Of a stretch of 64,000 bases of DNA, positions 8,500 to 17,924 are shown piece after piece. The DNA comes from Rhodospirillales bacterium (GTDB taxonomy: Bacteria > Pseudomonadota > Alphaproteobacteria > Micavibrionales > Micavibrionaceae), in assembly GCA_020638395.1 (NCBI GenBank), contig JACKIP010000005.1, positions 1 through 64,000 of the forward strand, given 5' to 3'. The stretch's first letter is position 1. Each line of letters begins with the position of its first letter. Below the pieces are notes generated by a model. It was not told the DNA's origin and made no database searches. It was given only the letters and a program-made list of their open reading frames with translations. Position numbers and translations under genes: made by a program.

Positions 8500-9246
8500 A
8501 TGTCTATCGGCAAAACACCTTTTGAGGAGATTGACGGATTTATTGCCGCAATCGATTCGTCTGAAAATTTTGAACAGATTTTGCTGGCGCTCCGCAAACA
8601 GATGGAGCGTCTGGGGTTTAACCGGTTTACTTATTCTTTGGGATGGCCGCCGGAAGGTCCGTTCAAACCCTTATACCTGACGACCTACCCGCCGGAATTT
8701 ACCAAGCATTACCTTGAAAAGAATTTCCGAAGTTCGGATATGGTCTATCGCCATGCTTCCCAGCAAAGTACACCGTTTCTATGGGAGGATCTGAAGAAAA
8801 AATATGTCCTGACGCCGGAACAAAAGATTGTGTTTCATGATGGCCGCGAAGTTGGCATTCATAGCGGCGCCAGTGTTCCAATTCATGGTCCCAAGCTGGC
8901 ACGGGCTACTTTTTCTGTTGCCAGCGATATGGACGAAGCTGAATTTAAAAAACTGTTCCTGCATTACCGGCATGAAATTCATTTGCTCTCGACTTATGCG
9001 CATGAAAAAATTATGAAGCTGGGGATCGGGGACAAGCCATTGGTCAATACGACGCTGACGGCGCGTGAAACCGAAATATTAACATGGACCTCCAGAGGAA
9101 AAACCCGATGGGAGATCGGGGAAATTCTGAATATTTCCGAAGATACCGTCAAAAAGCATCTGCAAAAAGCCTGCTATGCTCTGGGCGCATCCAACAAGAC
9201 TCACGCCAGCGCCGTCGCGATTATCAATGGCATTATCATGCCATGA
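8500..9246 (+). CDS. LuxR-type regulator with autoinducer-binding domain (solo)
   Basis: The 248-residue protein combines an N-terminal autoinducer-binding-type domain (about residues 15-165, with the YPPEF-xx-HYLEKNF-x-SSDMVY segment that corresponds to the acyl-homoserine-lactone pocket) with a C-terminal LuxR helix-turn-helix (residues 187-246, LTARETEILTWTSRGKTRWEIGEIL). The expected Asp-Pro of the pocket is Asp-Met here, so ligand specificity may differ. There is no luxI-type synthase in the window. It is transcribed divergently from cobT across a 181-bp gap holding a TATACT at about 8467-8472. Confidence 0.9.
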   Translation: MSIGKTPFEEIDGFIAAIDSSENFEQILLALRKQMERLGFNRFTYSLGWPPEGPFKPLYLTTYPPEFTKHYLEKNFRSSDMVYRHASQQSTPFLWEDLKKKYVLTPEQKIVFHDGREVGIHSGASVPIHGPKLARATFSVASDMDEAEFKKLFLHYRHEIHLLSTYAHEKIMKLGIGDKPLVNTTLTARETEILTWTSRGKTRWEIGEILNISEDTVKKHLQKACYALGASNKTHASAVAIINGIIMP

Positions 9247-9272
9247 TATTTTGCCCTTCATCGTGAGCTTAC

Positions 9273-11318
9273 TTACAGCAGCCCTTCACGCCTTAAAAGT
9301 TCGTCAGGGTCCGGCGCATGCCCGCGGAAGCGTTCATACAGAAGTGCGGGGGCTTCGGTGCCGCCCTTGCTAAGAACTTCCGTCTTGTAGCGGGTGGCGA
9401 CTGTCTGGTTGTATAATCCTTTTTCTCGGAACAGAGCGAACGCATCGGCATCCAGTACTTCCGCCCATTTATAGCTGTAATAGCCGGCGGCGTAGCCTCC
9501 TGCGAACAAATGAGAAAAGCTACAGGAGGTTGGTCCGCCGCGTCGTGGAAAGAGTGTTGTTTCCGCCGTTGCACGATCTTCGAAATCTTCGACACTCTTT
9601 ATCTCTTTTGGATCGGTTGTATGCCATGCCATATCGAGGGTGCCAAGACTGACCTGCCGCAAGCCACCCCATCCTGCCATAAAGTTTTTGGCGGCACGCA
9701 GTTTATCAACCAGCGCCTGCGGGATGGACTCGCCGGTCTGGTAGTGACCTGAAATCAGCGCCAGCGTTTCAGTTTCAAAGCACCAGTTTTCCTGAACCTG
9801 TGACGGAAGCTCGACAAAATCCCACTTGACCGACGTTCCCGCCACGCTCTGATAAGTGACGTCAGAGAGCAGCCCGTGCACGGCATGCCCCATCTCGTGG
9901 AAAAGGGTTGTAACCTCCCCGTGTGTGAGCAGGGAGGGCGCGTCTTTGGTCGGCTTGGTGAAATTACAAACAATCGCCGCAACCGGACGCTCTACCTTTC
10001 CGCCGAACAGGCCTTGCGACCGATAGGCAGTCATCCAGGCGCCCTGCTTTTTCCCGGTGCGCGGAAAGAAGTCTGCATAAAACGTTCCGATAAAACGCCC
10101 GCTATCCTGATCCGTCACATCATAGGCATGAACATCTTCGTGCCAGACGGGATACTTACCGGTCGCATCGGTAAATTTCAGTCCAAACAGTTTGCTGAAA
10201 TGGGCAAATGTTCCATCCAGAACTTTCTGTAACGGGAAATACGGGCGCAGATCTTCCTCGGAAAAGTCATAAAGTTTATGCTTTAGTTTTTCACTGTAAT
10301 AAGACAAATCCCATTGCATCAGATCTCCCTGACATCCCGCCTCTTTGGCGAAGTCCTGCAAGTGCTGTACGTCTTTTTGCGCGGCAGGTTTATAGACACC
10401 TTTCAGGCGGGTTAGAAAATCCTGGACCGCGGCGGGAGTTTCCGCCATACGCCGGCTGAGAACGTATTCTGCGTGGTTTTTAAACCCTAACAGCTTTGCG
10501 CGCTCATCCCGCAGAGCCACAATTTCCAGCAGGATAGCGCGGTTATCATATTCGTGTTCCCCATGCGGCGCATAGCCGCGAGACGAAAAAGCCCGCCAGA
10601 TTTTTTCCCGCAGATCGCGGCGGTCGGAATATTGCAGGAATGGAATTACACTGGGAAAATCCAGTGTAAACAGCCATTTACCCTGAAGGCCTTTTTCTTC
10701 GGCCATATGTGCCGCCATTGCTTTTGCGGAGTCCGGCAGCCCCGCCAGATCGTCTTCGGACTCCAGAACCATTTCAAACAGCTCGGCCGATTTTGTGGCA
10801 TTATTGGCAAATTTTGGCGAGAGCACGGACAGGCGCTCTGAGATTTCCCGCAGACGGGATTGTCCGGCCTCATCCAGCAAGGCTCCGTTCCGGGCAAAAC
10901 CCTGATAACAGTTATCCAGAACCGTATCCTGCTCCGCCGTCAGATCCAAAGTATCGCGCTGCTCCCATACGGCCTTAACGCGCTGGAACAGAGGCGCATC
11001 CATCAGGATATCATTGGAAAACGCCGAAGAGAGCGGCCCGATTTTTTCCGCCAGTTCCTGCAATCCATCCGTCCCGTTCGCAGAAAGCTGGTTATAAAAA
11101 ACGGAGCTGGCCGTATCCAGAAGTTCCGAAGAAGTCTCCAAGGCAACAATTGTATTCTCAAATGTTGGAGCATCGGGGTTTGCTTTGATTTCTTCAATAT
11201 TTGCACGGGCTTTTTTGATCGCATCTTCAATCGCCGGGAGAAAATGCTCTTCTTTAATTTTATCAAAGGGCGGCGCATGATTGGGAAGCGGGGAGACAGT
11301 TAAAAGGGGATTGGTCAT
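9273..11318 (-). CDS. M3 family metallopeptidase (oligopeptidase A / Dcp type)
   Basis: This 681-residue cytoplasmic zinc peptidase degrades short peptides. The catalytic HEMGH lies in TTLFHEMGHAVHGLL near residue 470, and the downstream Glu ligand lies within SVKWDFVELPSQ. The N-terminal helical region and the total length match PrlC/Dcp enzymes. No signal peptide is seen, which favours a cytosolic peptidase. The choice between oligopeptidase A and peptidyl-dipeptidase Dcp is not settled from sequence. It is divergent from mnmD with a 50-bp shared promoter region. Confidence 0.93.
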   Translation of the reverse strand: MTNPLLTVSPLPNHAPPFDKIKEEHFLPAIEDAIKKARANIEEIKANPDAPTFENTIVALETSSELLDTASSVFYNQLSANGTDGLQELAEKIGPLSSAFSNDILMDAPLFQRVKAVWEQRDTLDLTAEQDTVLDNCYQGFARNGALLDEAGQSRLREISERLSVLSPKFANNATKSAELFEMVLESEDDLAGLPDSAKAMAAHMAEEKGLQGKWLFTLDFPSVIPFLQYSDRRDLREKIWRAFSSRGYAPHGEHEYDNRAILLEIVALRDERAKLLGFKNHAEYVLSRRMAETPAAVQDFLTRLKGVYKPAAQKDVQHLQDFAKEAGCQGDLMQWDLSYYSEKLKHKLYDFSEEDLRPYFPLQKVLDGTFAHFSKLFGLKFTDATGKYPVWHEDVHAYDVTDQDSGRFIGTFYADFFPRTGKKQGAWMTAYRSQGLFGGKVERPVAAIVCNFTKPTKDAPSLLTHGEVTTLFHEMGHAVHGLLSDVTYQSVAGTSVKWDFVELPSQVQENWCFETETLALISGHYQTGESIPQALVDKLRAAKNFMAGWGGLRQVSLGTLDMAWHTTDPKEIKSVEDFEDRATAETTLFPRRGGPTSCSFSHLFAGGYAAGYYSYKWAEVLDADAFALFREKGLYNQTVATRYKTEVLSKGGTEAPALLYERFRGHAPDPDELLRREGLL

Positions 11319-11368
11319 TAGAGGGCCTGATTTCTTGTTTTTTACGTTACTTACTATATAAGGTTTTT

Positions 11369-12025
11369 ATGACGGATGTGCCAAGGTCAAAATTATTTGA
11401 TGATATTTATTTTTCTCCCGCAGATGGCAGGGCAGAAACCGAACACGTGTTTCTAAAAGGAAATAATCTGCCGGACCGGTTTTCAGAACAGGATACCTTT
11501 ACCATTTGCGAAACCGGATTCGGGACCGGGTTGAATTTTTTGATGGCATGGAAATCCTTCACCGGGCATCACCTGCATTTCATTTCTTTTGAAAAATACC
11601 CTTTGTCACGGGCTGAAATTTCGCGCTATCTTGCCCCGCTTTTTTCGCGGGAAGATGATGAGGATAAAACACTCTTGGATCTCTATCTGAAAGCCTATCC
11701 GGATAAGTGTGAGGGGTGGCAAGAAATCTCTGTGACGGACCGCATCAAAATGACCCTGATTTTCGGTGACGTGAATGAGGAGATCTCCAAGCTGGACGCT
11801 ACGGTCGATGCCTGGTTTCTGGATGGGTTCGCTCCAGCCAAAAATCCGGAGATGTGGACGGATGTATTGTTTCAAAATATGGCGCGCCTCAGTCATGCCG
11901 GGACAACTTTTTCAACATTTACCGCGGCAGGATTCGTTAAACGCGGGCTGCAAGCCGCCGGCTTCACCGTTGAAAAAGTCCGTGGATTCGGGCAAAAACG
12001 CGAACAACTCCGTGGAGTGTTGTAA
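11369..12025 (+). CDS. mnmD: tRNA 5-methylaminomethyl-2-thiouridine methyltransferase MnmD
   Basis: The 218-residue protein matches the methyltransferase half of MnmC: the SAM-binding motif ETGFGTGLNF (residues 48-57), DAWFLDGFAPAKNPEMW (about 146-162) and a C-terminal GFGQKREQLRG. It would add the final methyl group of mnm5s2U at the wobble base of certain tRNAs. The FAD-dependent MnmC oxidase domain is absent, so this is the single-domain MnmD form. The gene stands alone, with an A/T-rich leader after the divergent peptidase gene. Confidence 0.9.
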   Translation: MTDVPRSKLFDDIYFSPADGRAETEHVFLKGNNLPDRFSEQDTFTICETGFGTGLNFLMAWKSFTGHHLHFISFEKYPLSRAEISRYLAPLFSREDDEDKTLLDLYLKAYPDKCEGWQEISVTDRIKMTLIFGDVNEEISKLDATVDAWFLDGFAPAKNPEMWTDVLFQNMARLSHAGTTFSTFTAAGFVKRGLQAAGFTVEKVRGFGQKREQLRGVL

Positions 12026-12048
12026 GCCTAAGTATTCGGTGTTATCCG

Positions 12049-12444
12049 CTACTTCAACAAATCGAGAGCTGCTTCTCTTAGCGCTCCTTCAACAGATCTA
12101 AATTCTTCGCAATCGTCTCCGAATTGTTCTACATCAGGCGTTTCATTTGTACCGTAAACAGCCATGGCATAAATAGGTGGATTTCCACTTAAAAACGGAC
12201 CTCGATGTTCAATAATGACCTTAGCCGTCTTTGGTGGTACCCCAAGCCCGTCCGAAATATCTGTTATGATAACTTCCCGCATCTCATCAAATGATACCAA
12301 CATGCCTTTCAGGCCATCATTGGATGAATCAACCATCTGTGCAGGCCCCTTTGGGGTAAAATTAACACGTTTGCGAAACTCACCGCTTAGTGTTTTTTTG
12401 ATGGCGTCCTCAATTTCACGCCCCAGTCTTTCTCCCTCGCCCAT
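12049..12444 (-). CDS. Hypothetical protein
   Basis: This 131-residue frame begins MGEGERLGREIEDAIKKTLSG and contains a central beta-rich stretch (REVIITDISDGLG, then KVIIEHRG, then YAMAVYGT) followed by an acidic helix. It has no signal peptide or Cys. I do not recognise it. It sits convergent with mnmD and divergent from adenosine kinase, with normal base composition and its own 180-bp upstream region, so it is probably a real gene expressed alone. Confidence 0.6.
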   Translation of the reverse strand: MGEGERLGREIEDAIKKTLSGEFRKRVNFTPKGPAQMVDSSNDGLKGMLVSFDEMREVIITDISDGLGVPPKTAKVIIEHRGPFLSGNPPIYAMAVYGTNETPDVEQFGDDCEEFRSVEGALREAALDLLK

Positions 12445-12630
12445 TTAACACCTCTTCTCTGTTCCTGCGGACGCGCGCACATTTCTATACCTACGCCCTT
12501 GTTTTTCTATTTTTCTAAAAAAGTTATACAAAAAATAGACCTGTGCGCCAATAAAAAAGGTGTGCATTTGTGGAATGGATTGCTAAAAATAAACACGGAA
12601 AAATTTAATAGATAGAAGGAATATAAAAAT

Positions 12631-13617
12631 ATGTCTGAGCCTAAATATGCCCTGACCGGTGTTGGAAACGCGATTGTTGATTTGCTGAGCAAGGTGGATG
12701 ACCAGTTTATCTCTGATAACGACATGACCAAAGGCATCATGCAATTGATTGACGAACCGCGGGCATTGGCTCTGACCAAGATGCTGAATAACCCCACGAT
12801 CAGCTCTGGCGGATCTGCTGCGAACACACTGGCTGGGTTTGCGTCTTTTGGCGGAAATTGTGCCTTTATCGGGAAAGTATCGGATGATGTTCTGGGACGC
12901 GAATTTCGCGACGACATGGCCGCTCTGGGTGTGAAATTCGATACCCAGCCTTTGATGATGGGGCCGGCCTCGGCGCGCTGCCTGATTATGGTGACACCGG
13001 ATGCAGAGCGTACCATGAATACTTTTCTGGGAGCGTCCACAGAGCTGCACGGGGATGACATTGATGCCGACCTGATCGCATCTTCGTTCATTACTTATCT
13101 GGAGGGCTATCTTTTTGATAAACCACAGGCCAAGCACGCATTTATCAAAGCGGCGGAGATCGCACATGAAGCCGGGCACCGCATCGCCCTGACACTTTCA
13201 GATCCGTTCTGTGTGGAGCGCCACCGCGAGGATTTTCAGTCTTTGGTGGAGAATCATATTGATATCCTGTTCGCCAATGAGGATGAGATAAAATCGCTCT
13301 ATCAACAGGAAACCTTCGAGGACGCTGCGCAGATTATTGCCGGGAAATGCGAGGTCGCCGTTCTGACCCGCAGCGAAAAAGGGGCCGTCATCGTCACACG
13401 CGATGAACAGATTATTGTGGAGGCCGTTACGACACCCGTCGTTGACACCACCGGGGCCGGAGATCAGTTTGCAGCCGGGTTCCTTTACGGCTACACGCAA
13501 GGAATGCCTTTGACAAAATGTGGAGAGCTGGGAGCTATGGCTGCCGCCGAAGTCATTTCCCACATGGGCCCCCGCCCGGAAGCCAGCTACCGCGATTTCC
13601 TGAAAAAAGCTGCCTGA
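12631..13617 (+). CDS. Adenosine kinase-type PfkB sugar kinase
   Basis: The 328-residue ribokinase-fold enzyme shows the N-terminal GVGNAIVDLL motif, the SGGSAANTLAGFASFGG glycine-rich substrate segment (about residues 58-75) and the PfkB signature DTTGAGDQFAAGF (about 272-284) with the catalytic Asp. The pattern of the first 60 residues resembles alphaproteobacterial adenosine kinases, which salvage adenosine to AMP. Another nucleoside or sugar cannot be excluded. A clear AAGGAA lies 8 bases before the ATG. A palindromic repeat follows the stop. Confidence 0.85.
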   Translation: MSEPKYALTGVGNAIVDLLSKVDDQFISDNDMTKGIMQLIDEPRALALTKMLNNPTISSGGSAANTLAGFASFGGNCAFIGKVSDDVLGREFRDDMAALGVKFDTQPLMMGPASARCLIMVTPDAERTMNTFLGASTELHGDDIDADLIASSFITYLEGYLFDKPQAKHAFIKAAEIAHEAGHRIALTLSDPFCVERHREDFQSLVENHIDILFANEDEIKSLYQQETFEDAAQIIAGKCEVAVLTRSEKGAVIVTRDEQIIVEAVTTPVVDTTGAGDQFAAGFLYGYTQGMPLTKCGELGAMAAAEVISHMGPRPEASYRDFLKKAA

Positions 13618-13658
13618 GAGGAAGCGAGGGCCGTCGTATAATCCACGAGTATAAAAGC

Positions 13659-13690
13659 CTCTGCGCCCTCCGTGCCTCTGTGGTAAAAAA
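13659..13690 (+). repeat. CTCTGCG/CCGTGCCTCTGTGG-type dispersed repeat, copy 1
   Basis: The stretch reads as CTCTGCGCCCTCCGTGCCTC followed by TGTGGT and an A run. It matches degenerate versions at 42679-42729 (opposite strand) and 56294-56345. All three copies lie between genes and close to a palindromic repeat copy. Confidence 0.55.
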
Positions 13691-13696
13691 TCAATA

Positions 13697-13728
13697 GGAA
13701 TCACATGCACGGAGCCGTGCAATGACGG
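13697..13728 (+). repeat. Dispersed palindromic repeat, copy 2
   Basis: The element keeps the AATGACGG end and has a perfect GCACGG-AG-CCGTGC hairpin core. It lies between convergent genes (adenosine kinase and the symporter), where it could also help end transcription. Confidence 0.7.
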
Positions 13729-13753
13729 CCTAAAAACTTTGTTTTCCTTTGTC

Positions 13754-15076
13754 TTACGACACAAACCGGTCCATCACGACACAGGCCGTCAGATCTCCGG
13801 TCACGTTCACCGTGGTGCGGCACATGTCCAGCAAGCGGTCAACTCCGAGAATGAGCGCAATGCCTTCCGGAGGAACCCCGATGCCGGACAGAATAGTGGC
13901 AAGAACAACAATTCCCACCCCCGGCGTTGCCGGGGTACCAATTGAGGCTCCGATCGTGGTTATCAGAAGCAACAGGATTTCGGGAGTACCTAATTCGATC
14001 CCAAAAACCTGACACAAAAACAACGCAGCAACGGCCTGATAAAGAGCCGTTCCATCCATATTGATGGTGGCTCCTAAGGGCACAACGAATCGGCTCACAG
14101 ACGGTTTTACTCGCAAATGCTCCTCCGCAACGGAAATCGACACCGGCATGGTTGCGCCGGAGCTGGAGGTCGAAAACGCAATCAACTGTGCCTCGCGGAT
14201 ACCACCGAGAAATCCGAACAGGGAGCGTTTCCCCAAAATGACGGCAATCAGCATATACATGACCATGACGCAGGCCAGCCCGGCCAGAACAGTAATAAAG
14301 TAAAGGCCTATGCTGCCCAGTGCGTCAAATCCCGTACGAATCAAAATATCGCACAGCAGGCTGAACACAGCGTAAGGGGCAATGTGCATGGCCCAGCCGA
14401 TAATTTTCATGGTTAACATCTGAACAGAGACCGACAACTTAATCAGAGGTTCGGCGCTTCGTTCCGGCAGAGATAAAAGAGCCACCCCGGCCAGCGCGCT
14501 GGCCACAACGATTTGCAGCATGTTTCTATCCAGCTCGGCCTGCGCAATATTTGTTGGCAGCAGATTCAGAAGCCGTTGCGGAATCGTTAAGTCTGTCAGA
14601 TTATAATCCGGCAGCGTATCTGTCGCCGCGCCGGAATTGAGCATATTTGTTACAAACTCTTCGCTGAACCCATCGCCGGGCCTGATCCACTGGACCAGAA
14701 AAATCCCGATCGACACAGCCAGGGCCGTCGTGGCAAGAAAGTAAGGAAGGAGTGCGATTGAAATATTTTTCACAAACTCCAGATTGCGCGAGGAGTTAAT
14801 CCCCAAAATAATCGAGCAGATCACCAGCGGGATTACCACCATTTGAATAAGCCCCAGAAACAGCTTTCCGGGCAAGGCAATCCATTCGGCAATCTGTCCC
14901 GCCGCAGACGGATCTGCGGTGATGATCGCTCCGCCATAGGGGGAGAGTAAAAGTCCGGCGACAATTCCGAAAATCATGCCAAACAAAATTTTAATCCAGA
15001 GGTTATCGTGGATGATCGACTCGGTCACATCTTCCATGACCTGTCCGCGCTGGGAAATATTTTCGTGAGTACTCAT
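13754..15076 (-). CDS. Dicarboxylate/amino acid:cation symporter (DAACS family)
   Basis: This 440-residue inner-membrane carrier has about eight membrane segments plus re-entrant loops. Family marks are the serine-rich hairpin SSSGATMPVS (about residue 295), the NMDGTALYQAVAALF motif (about 335) and the substrate site near VNVTGDL at the C-terminus. It takes up acidic substrates such as glutamate, aspartate or C4-dicarboxylates with sodium or protons. I chose the ATG at 15076; a TTG two codons upstream is possible. It is divergent from the lactate dehydrogenase gene, suggesting linked carbon use. Confidence 0.92.
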   Translation of the reverse strand: MSTHENISQRGQVMEDVTESIIHDNLWIKILFGMIFGIVAGLLLSPYGGAIITADPSAAGQIAEWIALPGKLFLGLIQMVVIPLVICSIILGINSSRNLEFVKNISIALLPYFLATTALAVSIGIFLVQWIRPGDGFSEEFVTNMLNSGAATDTLPDYNLTDLTIPQRLLNLLPTNIAQAELDRNMLQIVVASALAGVALLSLPERSAEPLIKLSVSVQMLTMKIIGWAMHIAPYAVFSLLCDILIRTGFDALGSIGLYFITVLAGLACVMVMYMLIAVILGKRSLFGFLGGIREAQLIAFSTSSSGATMPVSISVAEEHLRVKPSVSRFVVPLGATINMDGTALYQAVAALFLCQVFGIELGTPEILLLLITTIGASIGTPATPGVGIVVLATILSGIGVPPEGIALILGVDRLLDMCRTTVNVTGDLTACVVMDRFVS

Positions 15077-15152
15077 TGCCAAATCATTTCTTTAATTTTA
15101 AGAGTATTGTGACCTAACAATGCGGGCGACGCAAGGAGAGGGATACACAAAG

Positions 15153-16112
15153 ATGAAGATCGGAATCGTGGGATGTGGACAGGTCGGGGCCGCCAGTGCT
15201 TATGCCTGTGTTATGCGGGGCGTGGGAACGGAGCTGCTGTTATGTGACCGTTCGATGTCATTTGCCAGAGCGCAGGCCGAAGATATTCTTCATGCAACGC
15301 CTTTTGCTGCGAGTATGCCGGTCAGTGCCGGAGATATCGCCGCGTTGCACGGGGCAGGAATTGTCATGATTGCCGCCGGGGTGCCGCAAAAAGATGCCCG
15401 TGAATCGCGGCTGGACCTGTTGAAACGCAATGCGGAATTATTCGAAGAGATCATCCCGCAAATTCTGAAAGCCGCGCCGGAGGCTATTTTGCTGATCGCC
15501 AGCAATCCGGTGGATGTCATGACTCATCTGGCGGCCGATATCGCATACCGCCAGTGCGGACATCCAAAATCAAAAGTCATTGGCTCTGGAACTATTCTGG
15601 ACACCGCCCGGTTTCGGGCTTTGATGGCAACACATCTGGGAGTGTCCTCTCACTCCGTTCACGGATATGTGCTGGGGGAACATGGAGACTCAGAAGTTCT
15701 GCACTGGTCGGGAACTACGGTTGGGAATATGCCTTTGGGAGATTTTGCCGCACAGGTGCAATCTCCGGTGACCGCGGCTGTCCGCGAGGAAATAGATCAA
15801 GGGGTTCGCCGGGCGGCCTATCGTATTATTCAGGGCAAAGGCGCGACCTGGTTCGGCATTGGTGCCGGAATGGCCCGTCTGGCGCAGGCCATGATCGAAG
15901 ATCAGCGCGCCGTGGTCACGTGCTGCACCCCGACGGCGGATATTGAAGGGATCTCCGATGTGACCTTATCTCTGCCGCGGATTGTCAGCGCCGACGGTAT
16001 CACGCATACGCTCTACCCGGTCTTATCCAAAGACGAACAGGACGCCCTGCGCCGCAGCGCCTCTCTGATAAAAGAGGCTATTACTGCGGTTCTGGGGGAT
16101 AGTTGCCTTTAA
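15153..16112 (+). CDS. ldh: L-lactate dehydrogenase
   Basis: The 319-residue NAD-dependent enzyme interconverts pyruvate and L-lactate. It has the Rossmann motif IVGCGQVGAAS at the N-terminus, the active-site loop GVPQKDARESR where Gln rather than Arg marks lactate over malate specificity, the DTARFR segment and the catalytic His in GEHGDSE. The ATG at 15153 is preceded by GGAGAGGG, so I prefer it to the in-frame ATG at 15120. The stop is 2 bases from the convergent GGDEF gene. Confidence 0.9.
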   Translation: MKIGIVGCGQVGAASAYACVMRGVGTELLLCDRSMSFARAQAEDILHATPFAASMPVSAGDIAALHGAGIVMIAAGVPQKDARESRLDLLKRNAELFEEIIPQILKAAPEAILLIASNPVDVMTHLAADIAYRQCGHPKSKVIGSGTILDTARFRALMATHLGVSSHSVHGYVLGEHGDSEVLHWSGTTVGNMPLGDFAAQVQSPVTAAVREEIDQGVRRAAYRIIQGKGATWFGIGAGMARLAQAMIEDQRAVVTCCTPTADIEGISDVTLSLPRIVSADGITHTLYPVLSKDEQDALRRSASLIKEAITAVLGDSCL

Positions 16113-16114
16113 GC

Positions 16115-17110
16115 CTAAACGCCAGGCGTGGATTGAGGGCCGTTGGGATCAGGCGTATTTTGTGTTGTTGGAGTTATTTTTTCGCGTAACGCCGCAAGAC
16201 GATCCTGTTTTGTATCACACTTATCTTTATACATAGCCTTATCAGCAGCCTCAAATAACGATTTTGCAATTTCGCTATCGGATAAAGTCTGATCTTTTAG
16301 CATCTTTTGAACCTCAGGAGAGCCTCCCTCAACAGAAATAACCCCAATACTCAGGCTAATGGGATGTGGATTTCTCCCTTCATGGTTACGAATGACGAGC
16401 CCATCTGTTTTGTCACGGACCTTCTCTCTGACCTGATCTGGGGAAAGACTATCATGGATCAAGCCAACCATTTCTTCGCCGCCATATCGATAAATACGGT
16501 CAGTTGGACGCGCAAATGCTCTCTTCATACAAGCCGCTGTAAGTCGAAGAGCATCATCGCCCTTTTCGTGCCCAAGGGCATCATTAAATTTTTTAAAATC
16601 ATCGATATCGCCAACAAATAAGGTCAATTTCATATCGTTGATAGATGTATCGCCCGGATTTCTTTCATGGGCTTCCAAACGGCGACGAGATTCAGCGACG
16701 AAAGCAAGCAGATCTTCATCATAGCTTCGTCTGTTATGCAATCCCGTAAGCGCATCAGTACCGGCAAGGCGCGCGAGTCTTGCATTTTCAGATTTTAGTC
16801 CGAGAAGCTCTTCATTTTGTCTATCAATAAGAACTCTTTGCGTGGTGGTTGCAAGCCTTCCCTTGGCAATCTCCGTATCTCTTACCGCAATTGCAGCAAA
16901 AATGCCTGACGCTAACTCAATTCTCCCTTTATGGGCAGGAGCGACACTGCTTCCTTCCTCAGATAAGCGGTTGAGTCTGGGCGCTAGAGTGTCTTGATTA
17001 AATGCAGCGGCTTTTGCAAAATCGCCTGTAGAAGACGCCTCCCTCAAAAGTCGTTCGGCACGTCTGACGCTTCCAGCCAAAGGGCGGTCTCTGTTTACCT
17101 CATCACCCAT
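16115..17110 (-). CDS. Diguanylate cyclase (GGDEF domain, GGEEM variant)
   Basis: The 331-residue protein has an N-terminal helical region (about 1-115), then a GGDEF domain starting at GTDALTGLHNRRSYDEDLL. The metal-binding Asp lies in FVGDIDDFKKFND and the signature loop is RYGGEEM at about residue 232. The acidic residues needed for cyclic di-GMP synthesis are present. The last position is Met instead of Phe, and no RxxD inhibitory site is seen five residues before the loop. There are no membrane segments. The low-complexity C-terminus (PTTQNTPDPNGPQSTPG) is odd. Confidence 0.88.
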   Translation of the reverse strand: MGDEVNRDRPLAGSVRRAERLLREASSTGDFAKAAAFNQDTLAPRLNRLSEEGSSVAPAHKGRIELASGIFAAIAVRDTEIAKGRLATTTQRVLIDRQNEELLGLKSENARLARLAGTDALTGLHNRRSYDEDLLAFVAESRRRLEAHERNPGDTSINDMKLTLFVGDIDDFKKFNDALGHEKGDDALRLTAACMKRAFARPTDRIYRYGGEEMVGLIHDSLSPDQVREKVRDKTDGLVIRNHEGRNPHPISLSIGVISVEGGSPEVQKMLKDQTLSDSEIAKSLFEAADKAMYKDKCDTKQDRLAALREKITPTTQNTPDPNGPQSTPGV

Positions 17111-17211
17111 TTTATCCTCTATCTTCTTTTGTTATACGTGAATGGCTCGATTATAAAGCCATTCATCCTTTTTTTCAACAAAATTACGTCAAAAGTGAAG
17201 TTCGGAAATAT

Positions 17212-17781
17212 TTATCGTTCGGGTGCGAAGTCGGCATAGTCGCCTGTATGCAGCGCAACCATCTGTTGGGAAGATAATGAAGTCGTGCTGTGACGATCAC
17301 CCCGCGTCCCGTCAGGATTTTGGATAAATTCAACTGTTAAATTACCGTATACATCACATTCCGGATTTTGATACCAGCCCTTACTTGCCTGCTCTGTAAA
17401 GGAAGAAGCGGTTACAGCCGCAGCCAAAGCAGAGCAGACATCTTGCCGTATGGCATGAACTCTGCTTATACTGCCCTCAACCTCCTCAGGTTTTGGTCCG
17501 AAGGGCGCGGATTTTAGATTGGCGATCAGCGGCGTGGCAACAACATTTTCCTGCGAATCTACCGTCACAAAGAGGTCTGCCGATAGCTCATCTGCGGAAA
17601 ATTCGCTTTTAATATCATTAAACGTCTCCCGCAAGAAGGATCTCGTCGCTTTCTGCGCTGCAGCAGGAGAAATGCCAGCAGCGGGGTCAGTTTCTTCCTG
17701 TGCAGGCCCGCTCGCGGCCCCCATTGCACCAGCAACACCTCCCACAGCGAAAGCAACCACCAATGATTTTGCAGATAACAT
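17212..17781 (-). CDS. Hypothetical secreted protein
   Basis: This 189-residue protein starts with a typical signal peptide (MLSAKSLVVAFAVGGVAGAMGA), followed by an Ala/Pro/Glu-rich linker. The mature part contains a region beginning TRSFLRETFNDIKSEF, two Cys (about residues 117 and 143) and a closing segment ending MVALHTGDYADFAPER. I do not recognise the family. It lies 101 bases downstream of the GGDEF gene's start on the same strand, so the two are not obviously in one operon. Confidence 0.65.
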   Translation of the reverse strand: MLSAKSLVVAFAVGGVAGAMGAASGPAQEETDPAAGISPAAAQKATRSFLRETFNDIKSEFSADELSADLFVTVDSQENVVATPLIANLKSAPFGPKPEEVEGSISRVHAIRQDVCSALAAAVTASSFTEQASKGWYQNPECDVYGNLTVEFIQNPDGTRGDRHSTTSLSSQQMVALHTGDYADFAPER

Positions 17782-17924
17782 TCACAACTCCTCATTTTTC
17801 ATTTTAAATCACAAGGGAAATTGTATGCATCTTTCGCCCCCAAAACAAGTTGTTTTCAAGAATAAAGACAACAAATATTGAAACATTATTTCTAAAACAG
17901 GATCTATAAAAGCCTGCGATGTGC

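Noticed and set aside
12583..13179. 198-residue antisense frame in the adenosine kinase gene
   Set aside because: The sense strand encodes a clear PfkB kinase; the antisense product has no family features.
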